Shown here piece after piece: positions 57,485 to 64,000 of a stretch of DNA of 64,000 nucleotides. Source of the stretch: Calliopum simillimum (lineage: Eukaryota; Arthropoda; Insecta; Diptera; Lauxaniidae); NCBI GenBank assembly GCA_951812925.1, contig OX638369.1, positions 30,678,392-30,742,391 of the forward strand, given 5' to 3'. A program made the translations under genes and the position numbers. The notes under the pieces are model-generated. The model worked only from the letters and a program-made list of their open reading frames with translations, had not been told where the DNA came from and ran no database searches. Numbering within the stretch: position 1 is the first letter of the stretch; each line of letters opens with the position of its first letter.

Positions 57485-57640
57485 GGAATTCCAGTGATCT
57501 CGGAACCCTGACGTTATTTTGTTTTTTGGAAAATGGTTTTAAACTCAGCTTTAAAAATAAAGGAGAACTGACAGTGAACGCATTAAAAAATCAAAGACCC
57601 CTTTTATCTTAAAATTAGAATATCTATTATTATACTTAAT
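57485..57640 (+). repeat. CCTGACGTTATTTT dispersed repeat, copy 1
   Basis: TCTCGGAACCCTGACGTTAT, AACTGACAGTGAACGCATTA and TCAAAGACCCCTTT match the units near 60035-60180, 61580-61750, 62936-63060 and 63200-63330. Confidence 0.65.
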
Positions 57641-57643
57641 ATA

Positions 57644-57859
57644 TGAGCTGTTCAAAATGACAATGGTGCAACTCCAAAACGAGGCAAAAGTAATGTTATA
57701 TAAATTATGTGCAATAATGATCGGTTATTTGGTCGATAGCATTTTTTTAACTTAATCTCATCAATTTCTTTCATCCCTAACAAAATGTAAGCTAATTAAT
57801 ATTATGACATTACTTTTGCTTCATTTTGGAGTTGCACCATTGTCATTTTGAACGGCTCA
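57644..57859. mobile_element. MITE with GGCAAAAGTAATG arms, copy 2
   Basis: 216 bp, ends TGAGCTGTTCAAAATGACAA and the mirrored TTGTCATTTTGAACGGCTCA, flanked by TA on both sides. Arms of nearly 60 bp have few mismatches and include GGCAAAAGTAATGT, shared with 17597-17794. TA flanks suggest mobilisation by a Tc1/mariner-type transposase. Confidence 0.8.
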
Positions 57860-57905
57860 TATACTGATAACACTGTGCTAGTTGAAAATTTTGTCCGACT
57901 GAAAA

Positions 57906-58297
57906 TAGGTCATTCTTGCCTAATTCGAGCATGGGGAATTCAGTGGTGCTAACCATTTTGCTGGATTGGTTCATCAACCCATACAAAAAGTTCAAATCAA
58001 AATTTCGTCTAGAAAGTGATGTTCTTCATAAAAAATCTCTTAATAATTTCAGATAAATCAGTGATTTCACATCGAAAGTATAATTTCCTATTCAGGATGT
58101 ATCAATCGGCATTCGTGTTGTTAAGTTTTGAATCAAATATATTTTCGATATGAAATCATTGATTTTTTAGAAGTAAATAAGAGTTTTTTTTATGAAGAAA
58201 TTTTGATCTGAACTTTTTGTATGGGGTGATGAACCAATCCAGCAAAACGGTTAGCACCACTGAATTTCCCTCACTCAAATTATATAAGAATGACCTA
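57906..58297. mobile_element. Foldback element (TAGGTCATTC family)
   Basis: Arms of about 190 bp: TAGGTCATTCTTGCCTAATT, AATTCAGTGGTGCTAACC, TTTTGCTGGATTGGTTCATC and CCATACAAAAAGTTCA on the left are mirrored on the right. The inner pair AATCAGTGATTTCACATCGA and TCGATATGAAATCATTGATT also match. No coding capacity. Confidence 0.8.
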
Positions 58298-58544
58298 TAT
58301 CCCGCGAGACCAAAAAAAAGGTCTTAAAAACTAGTGCAGTGTAATTTTACTTTGTAGCATAAAAGAAAATGGTAGCTATAACATCGGCTGATATGTTCCT
58401 GGACTGACACACAGATGGCGCCGAAAATACAGAATTAATATTTTTTTGCAAGATCTAACTTTCGAAAGGTAACTTTAAGAATTTTAGTACGATCTTTTGA
58501 ATTTTGTTTCTAAAGATACAGTGGTTTTAGTGAAACAATTTTTT

Positions 58545-59347
58545 ACGCCCTACACCCAGGGTATATTCACTTTGTCCTTCCGTTTGTAATGCAGAGAAGG
58601 AGGCGTGGCAGACATAGAGAAGTATATATATTCTTGATCAGCGGCACCTCCTGAGTCGATATAGCCATGTCCATCTGTCTGGCCGGCTGGCTGGCTGGGT
58701 GGCTGGCTGGCTGCGTGTGGAAATACAATTTTTGGGAAAACTGAGCGAGATAATTCAATGAAATTTAGTACACTGCCTTCGTTGTCAAGGTTAAGTCGTG
58801 GGATTAAAAATAAGTAAAATCGGACAACGGACACGCCTACCACTCATACAAAAATATATTCAAAATGCAAACTTTAGGAGTATTTTTCACGACAATGCAA
58901 CCAAAATACACATAAATACTAAAATTCTAAGCGCAAGCTCTGATAAAAAACTGGAAAAATTCGGGTAAGAAGGCGTGGTACCTCCCATATAAGCAAAGGC
59001 TTCAAAACGCTTTACTGAAAGCGTTTTTTGAGATAATTGAACCAAATTTGACTCAGATACTAAGAATCATAAATGAAAACTCTCAACAAAAATTGGGAAA
59101 AACTGGACAAGGGAGTGTGGCACCTCCCATATAAGCAAAAGTTTCAAAATGCTATACTGAAAGAGTTTTTTGAGATACTCCAACCAAATTTCACTCAGAC
59201 ACTAGAAACTATAAATACAAGGTCTGAGCAAAAACTGGGCAAACTCGGAAAAGAGGGCGTGGCACCTCCCATATAAGCAAAATATTCAAAATACTCCAGT
59301 GAATGGTATTTAATGTTTGGCCAGGCCTAAAGTTACACTCTTACTAG
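58545..59347 (+). mobile_element. Helitron-like element, copy D (complete)
   Basis: Same plan as copy A: CCTACACCCAGGGTAT, AAGTATATATATTCTTGATC, GTCGATATAGCCATGTCC and a short GGCTGGCTGGCTGGGTGGCT tract. Two to three 142-bp monomers follow (GTGGTACCTCCCATATAAGC near 58975, then near 59117 and 59260), then TTTGGCCAGGCCTAAAG and TTACACTCTTACTAG. About 800 bp; shorter than A because it has fewer monomers and a smaller microsatellite. Confidence 0.85.
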
Positions 59348-59377
59348 TTTTATTTTCATAACAAGAAAACAAGCTTC

Positions 59378-59965
59378 GTGTGTTGACAAAACGTTGCTTT
59401 TTGATGAAGAAAAATACCGTTGAAACAAAAACTTGACTTGATAAGTATTATTCGGACCCTGCACCAGAAAAACCGGCCATTATTGACTGGCTTAATTAAT
59501 CTAAACGTGGTGGTACGAACACCAATGATACGCTATGCTTACCCAAAATTTATATAGTAATACCGAAAAACATCAAAAAAGTAAAAAAAATCGTGTTGGA
59601 AAACCGTTAAGTGAACTACTAGAAGATAGCTTTTTCAAAGACAAAATCGATAAAAACAATGGTCTAAACGAATGAATTATGCTTCGAATTGCTATCCTAC
59701 CCACCTAATTCTCCAGACTGAGCTTCCAGCAACTTTCAATTCTTGGCGTACCTAACAAAATACTCACTGAAAGAGATTGGGCTTGATTGAGGAAGTGATT
59801 GCTGAAAAAAATGGCTATTTTGGGGCTAAAGACATGTCGTTCTACATACTGCTGGAATGATTGTATAGCTCTTGAAAGAGACTATGTTGATAAATGAAAT
59901 CTAATTTTGACCAAAAAGGTTATGTTTTTCTCATTAAACCGGGAACTTATCAAACGATGGTTATT
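59378..59965 (+). pseudogene. Internally deleted mariner-type transposase relic
   Basis: The plus strand reads LDKYYSDPAPEKPAIIDWLN and the TNTNDT segment (N-terminal DNA-binding region of one mariner group). KNIKKVKKIVLENR follows, then a jump to CFELLSYPPNSPD (third catalytic Asp region), IGLD ... KNGYFGAKDMSFYILLE (C-terminal region) and AAACCGGGAACTTATCAAAC, the usual transposase end and right terminus. The first and second catalytic Asp regions are absent. Numerous stops. It follows Helitron-like copy D after about 30 bp. It differs from the mariners at 19186-20330 and 47049-48342. Confidence 0.7.
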
Positions 59966-60034
59966 TTTCAAACTTTTTCGAAAATATTAAATATTTTCAT
60001 GCTAATATTTGCATATCCAACAACATTACCTCGC

Positions 60035-60180
60035 TGAACTCAGATTCCTGACGTGATTTTTGATTTAAATTAACAAATTTAAGCTCAGTGCTAAAAAAAA
60101 AGTGAACTAATTATGAACTTAGTTTGAAATTCAAACATTAAAAGTCCCTCTCTACATGAGACTTAAAAATTAATATTAGT
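60035..60180 (+). repeat. CCTGACGTTATTTT dispersed repeat, copy 2
   Basis: ATGCTAATATTTGCATATCC, AACTCAGATTCCTGACGTGA, TTTAAGCTCAGTGCTAA and AAAGTCCCTCTCTACATGAG correspond to landmarks of the 61580-63330 array. Confidence 0.6.
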
Positions 60181-61569
60181 AGTGAAGTTTTTATATTACC
60201 TATACATTCGATTTTCTCGACACAGACAGATGGTTACACCTTACTTGGCTATAAAAACATCAGTCGGATGCAACATACAAAAACGAATTTTTTCTTAATA
60301 TCTTTTGGCCCACACCAAAATTTGAAAATAATATTTTATTTTATAAACCCAAAATATAAAGTTGAGTACAACGCTGGTATTAAGTATAGTAAAAAAATTT
60401 ACATAATTTGATCGAGCGGAATTTTCATTTAATGCGACAGTTCAACATATTTTCTCCAACGACTTTTTATAGAATTATTATTGTAAATTATGCTACTACC
60501 TATATCATTTACATATATAATACATACATACATACATGCTTGTTAACGTTAATTATTAAACTTCAAAGATGAAGTAAGTAGAAGAAGAAAGAAACATTAT
60601 TTTCTTTTACTCTACTATACTTGTCTCACATGTATTAAAGATAGATACACCACGCTCGTCGTATTTTATCTGCGGTGTATCTCATGTAATATTCTCAATG
60701 CGACTAATTTATTTGAAAAGCAAGCTGGAAAATACTTGAATTCCCCCCTTTTTATGCTGGTCTTTTTCTAGTTATTGTTGTATTTGGTATAAAATTGGTA
60801 GTAGAGTATCTAAGAGTTTTCATTTTTGTCTATTTCTCTCTTGTTGTTGTATTGTGTGTGTTCAACTTTATTTTTATTATTTTTGGAGGGTACTACAACG
60901 TTGAGCTGCCGCTTTCTTTCCGCATTTTTATATCTTTCACCTACAAGATTTATCGCTTTTTACTTGTATTATTTTTAGTTGTTGTATATAACATTCTTTA
61001 CTCATGTTGTTGTTGTTCTTGTTGTAAGCATATTAGTGTAGATTTTTACATGTTATTGTATCTTTTAGTTCGTTGTCATACGGATTTTTTCTCATTTTTT
61101 TTTTTGTTTTTTTTTTCTTCTTATTTTTTTTTTTTTTAAATTTTATTGGCTAAGAAAATTGAGTTTGAGTCCGTCGTGTTGGCGCAACGCTGCTGGTATT
61201 GATTTTCTAAGATGCTACAGCGAGCAGCAGCAGTCAAATTGTTAACATTTTACGTTATATAAGGGTTAACATATGTGTGTATGTGCGCGTTATTAGATTT
61301 TATGAGATTTCTTGCTGTTACTCTTATTGCTCTGATGGTAAGCTTACATGCCAATTTATAGTTTGCTTACAGTAGCAAAGATTTTTAAAGGATTTGTGTT
61401 AGATTTTATTAGCTGTTTTTATTACAATTTGTTTGCAAGATTTTGCACGTGCTATACTTTTTTCATTGGAATTTTAAGATTAAGTTATGTTATACTAAAT
61501 TTATTTAGCTAATAAAATGATTCAGCAAGTTTATAAACCAGATTTTTGCTTTTTGGAGCAATTTCGGCT
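60181..61569. other. No gene seen
   Basis: AT-rich with TTGTTGTTG, ACATACATACATACATGC (60521-60540) and poly-T tracts. The ORF at 60795-61139 is a run of F, V, Y and L from these tracts. A GCAGCAGCAGTC run is at 61223. Confidence 0.5.
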
Positions 61570-61835
61570 ATAGTAATGTGTTTGACCTCAGTGACCTCGG
61601 AATCTTGACATTATTTTTCAATTTAAACAACGAATTCGAGCTCAGCGTTGAAAATAAACGGGAACTGACAGTGAACGCATTTAAAAATTAAAGACCCCTA
61701 CCATATTGAAATTGGAAAATTATTATAATATAGTAGATTAGCTCATCATTTTATTTTGTAGTGTAAAGAAAATTTTTAATAAATTTTTCAAGACTTTCAT
61801 GCTAATATTTGCTTATCTAACACAATTTCCCGACG

Positions 61836-62935
61836 CACACTGGTCAAAAAATCAAAAAAGCTGGTCAAAATTCGAAAAATAAAGTTGTTGTTTTTGTACT
61901 CTTAATTGTTGGTAATGGTAGAATATTATCTACTTTGCTCGTTTCAGTAGTCAGAAAGACCTTTGTGCCAAGAAAACTCTTCTCGTTTGAGTTTGAAGTT
62001 CACATATTCTTGGGAAGAATTTTTTTATTTTTTTTTTTTAATATAAAGCGTCTCAGTAAACAAGTGGAAAAAATAACTTCTATTCATGTTTTTGCAATGT
62101 AACGAAATGGAGTCTCTCAGTGAAAGTTTATTTAATATGTTTCTCAAATTCAAAGCGTTTTATGTCGTTCACAGTTTATATAAATGGGCAACTGTTGCGT
62201 GAAAATTTATACACAAAAAAATTGTTGAAGTGGTTTTTAATATGATAAATGTTATAGCATCCACGACCATCCGTCTAGTTTCTACATGCATCTTATTCAA
62301 GGTACATTTTTCTACAAACCTGTAAATTAGCTGCCCAAGGTGCCCGTGAAAAAGATTTTAGGACTTTTGTAAAGTATTTCATTTTCATAATTATTGATCC
62401 CAGAAACAAAACTTTCGTAGATAAAGATGCATATTTTGACCGAAATTTTGGAAGTTTCATTTTGTGTTACAAAAATTAATTTCATATTTCCAATCAGCGA
62501 CCTCAAAAACCCCAATAAAAATCTCTTCTTATTGATTAAAATAGTTTTGCACTAAACGGTTCGTCGTTGTGGATCCGCCATTTTATATTTCGTAAACTAG
62601 ATTTCAGATTCATTATAAGCAACATCTGAAACTGAAATGTACCATTTTTGGTGGTAATAAATGCAGCTTAGCAGTATTTAGTCCACCATTTTGGATCCGC
62701 CATTTTGTTTTTTTTTTGAAAATAGATTTCAGATTCGTAATTAGCATCATCACAAACCTAAAATTACCGACTTTCGTGAGAATATATTTGGTTAAGCATT
62801 ATTTGTACACCATTGTGGATCCGCCATTTTTTTTTTTTTTTTAATTTATTTCGGATTCGTAATCAGCATCATCAAAAACCCCTTATAACCGACTTTTAGA
62901 ATTTTGGCCAGCTTTTTCGATTTCCGACCACTGTG
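61836..62935. mobile_element. Transib-type non-autonomous element
   Basis: 1,100 bp with terminal inverted repeats of about 35 bp: CACACTGGTCAAAAAATCAA on the left and, reverse complemented from the right, CACAGTGGTCGGAAATCGAA. Both continue AAAAGCTGG(T/C)CAAAATTC. It is flanked by the exact 5-bp duplication CGACG (61831-61835 and 62936-62940). Transib elements make 5-bp duplications with consensus CGNCG and start CACWATGG; the right end here begins CACAGTG, the V(D)J recombination heptamer. Removing it restores the repeat motif CCCGACGTGAT, as in sister units. No transposase frame was found. Confidence 0.75.
62560..62890. repeat. GGATCCGCCATTTT repeat block, copy 2 (inside Transib-type element)
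   Basis: TGTGGATCCGCCATTTTATA (62570), TTGGATCCGCCATTTTGTTT (62691) and TGTGGATCCGCCATTTTTTT (62817), each followed by a TTTCAGATTCGTAATTAGCA-type segment; period about 120-126 bp. Related to 11284-11745. Confidence 0.75.
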
Positions 62936-63428
62936 CGACGTGATCTTAGAATTTTAGTTACGAATTTAAAATTAGTGCTTAAAATTAAGTAGTATTAAGT
63001 CGAAACGTATTAAAATGTTGAGTGCTCCTTACATCTTGAAACTTAAAATTAATGCTACGTATGAAGTGACTATTATTTTACTACATAACATGTTTTTGCT
63101 TTATGAAAATCTTTATTTTTCAGAGCAATCTTATGAATAAATATCTATTTTACTCAAAACTTTGACAATTTAAACTGTAAAAGCATTTTGGAAATACCGG
63201 ATCTTATCGAACTCGGAATCCCGACGTTATTTTTGAATTTAAGTGATAGCTTTGAGCTCATCACATAAAACTTACTAGAATTGCGTGTGAATATATAAAA
63301 AATGGAGGACCCACTACTTCTTGAATCTAAAAAAACAGTATAATATATGAAATGATTTTCATTTTACTGCATAATAAATATATATTTCAAGAAATCCATT
63401 ATCTTTCAAATCAATCATTGAATAACAC

Positions 63429-63706
63429 TGTGCAACAGCTTAAAAAACTCCAAGAGTTTTGAAAAGTATTTTTAGTGTATTTTGAACTCCTAAGCGCGAA
63501 TATTGTACGTTTTTTGGGTCAAATAAGGTTTTCAAAAAACTGTCTATATCTCTGAACCTTAAGCAGTTATAATTTTTTAATTTGGTAATCTAAATTTCCG
63601 TTTTCTCTAACTTTTCACCAATTTTAAGCCTGAAATGCATTTGAAATACAAAACTGCACTAAAAATACTTTTCAAAACTCTTTAGGTTTTCAAAAGTGTC
63701 AAAGTT
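63429..63706. mobile_element. MITE with 25-bp perfect inner arms
   Basis: AGAGTTTTGAAAAGTATTTT and the next five bases (63453-63477) recur perfectly reverse-complemented at 63657-63681. Outer parts (CTTAAAAAACTCC and GAAAACCTAAAG-type) are weaker. No coding capacity. Confidence 0.7.
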
Positions 63707-63710
63707 ATTG

Positions 63711-63921
63711 TTGTAAACTTGTTGTTTAGATACTTTAACGCCAAATGATAAATCTTTATATTCTTTTAAATTAAAAAAATCGCACTACAAAAACTATGAT
63801 TTTATTTCTAGAATATTTTCAAGACTGACAAATTGATTTGAAAAAATTTGATTGAATAAAATTAAAAAAACTAGATGTGTATTCATACAAAAGTTAAAGT
63901 ATCTAAACAACAAGTTTACAA
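63711..63921. mobile_element. MITE with 29-bp perfect terminal inverted repeats
   Basis: TTGTAAACTTGTTGTTTAGA and nine more bases (63711-63739) are perfectly mirrored at 63893-63921. The 153-bp centre is AT-rich. It directly follows the MITE at 63429-63706. Target duplication not clear. Confidence 0.75.
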
Positions 63922-64000
63922 CATTCCCTCGGACTTAATTGCTTAATGATATGGTTCAAATCTGACCACCTTCTTGCGTATCCTTTGGGATCGACGAAGC

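Larger units (their letters stand above)
61580..63330 (+). repeat. Tandem ~230-285-bp repeat, interrupted
   Basis: Three tandem units. Each holds CTCGGAATCxxGACxTTATTT, GAGCTCAGCGTTGAAAA-type, GAACGCATT-type and GACCCCTACC-type segments, then TTCATGCTAATATTTGC-type AT-rich sequence. Units begin near 61590, 61828 (continuing after the insertion at 62936) and 63205. The middle unit is split by the Transib-type element. Single copies near 57485 and 60035 are further away. Confidence 0.65.

Noticed and set aside
60795..61139. 114-codon ORF of mainly F, V, Y, L
   Set aside because: Produced by poly-T and TTGTTG tracts; composition explains it.

Overview
This AT-rich window has no long host gene. 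It looks like intergenic or intronic DNA of a higher (schizophoran) fly. The evidence is the density of dipteran-type mobile DNA: DINE-1/mini-me-like Helitron relatives starting CCTACACCCAGGGTAT, several mariner/Tc1 relics, a CR1/L2-like retrotransposon, many foldback elements and CAA/GTT-rich runs. The species cannot be fixed from the sequence. No complete tRNA, rRNA or CRISPR array was seen, and nothing suggests bacterial or organellar DNA.

Layout. 0-9.4 kb: two copies of a large foldback family (142-1332 and 6509-9363, the second split by a Helitron-like element at 7163-8282), a 125-bp tandem array (1.84-3.06 kb), two TTGGCTC foldbacks and a decayed 140-bp array. 11-16 kb: GGATCCGCCATTTT repeats, another array of about 140 bp, an unusual element carrying two facing tRNA-like modules (13.6-14.5 kb; second copy inverted at 41.8-42.7 kb) and a 1.1-kb minisatellite. 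17.5-24 kb: foldbacks, a mariner relic split by a hAT element with an 8-bp target duplication, and a pogo-like tail. 24.9-25.3 kb: two weak convergent exon-like ORFs, among the few hints of host coding sequence. 26-33 kb: a tRNA-Ile-like pseudogene, a possible solo LTR, a 113-bp tandem array carrying a tRNA-Lys primer-binding site, and a decayed reverse transcriptase. 35-38.5 kb: a Helitron-like element next to a foldback into which a 5'-truncated non-LTR retrotransposon inserted (5-bp duplication ATATC). 44-48.3 kb: an internally deleted Tc1-like element with intact 26-bp ends, and a full-length but broken mariner. 50.4-54.3 kb: a GC-richer block with hairpins leading into about 2.7 kb of (GAAGAAAT)n. 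54.6-64 kb: two more Helitron-like copies, foldbacks, a mariner relic, and a 230-285-bp array interrupted by a 1,100-bp Transib-type element with CGACG duplications.

The best-supported stories are nested insertions, where a related copy or the other arm shows the empty site. Candidate undescribed structures are the twin-tRNA-like element, the primer-binding-site satellite, the giant nearly spacerless foldback, and the hairpin/tail block that may have seeded the 2.7-kb microsatellite. All genes recognised belong to mobile elements and all are truncated or broken; the host exons proposed are tentative. All alignments were done by eye.
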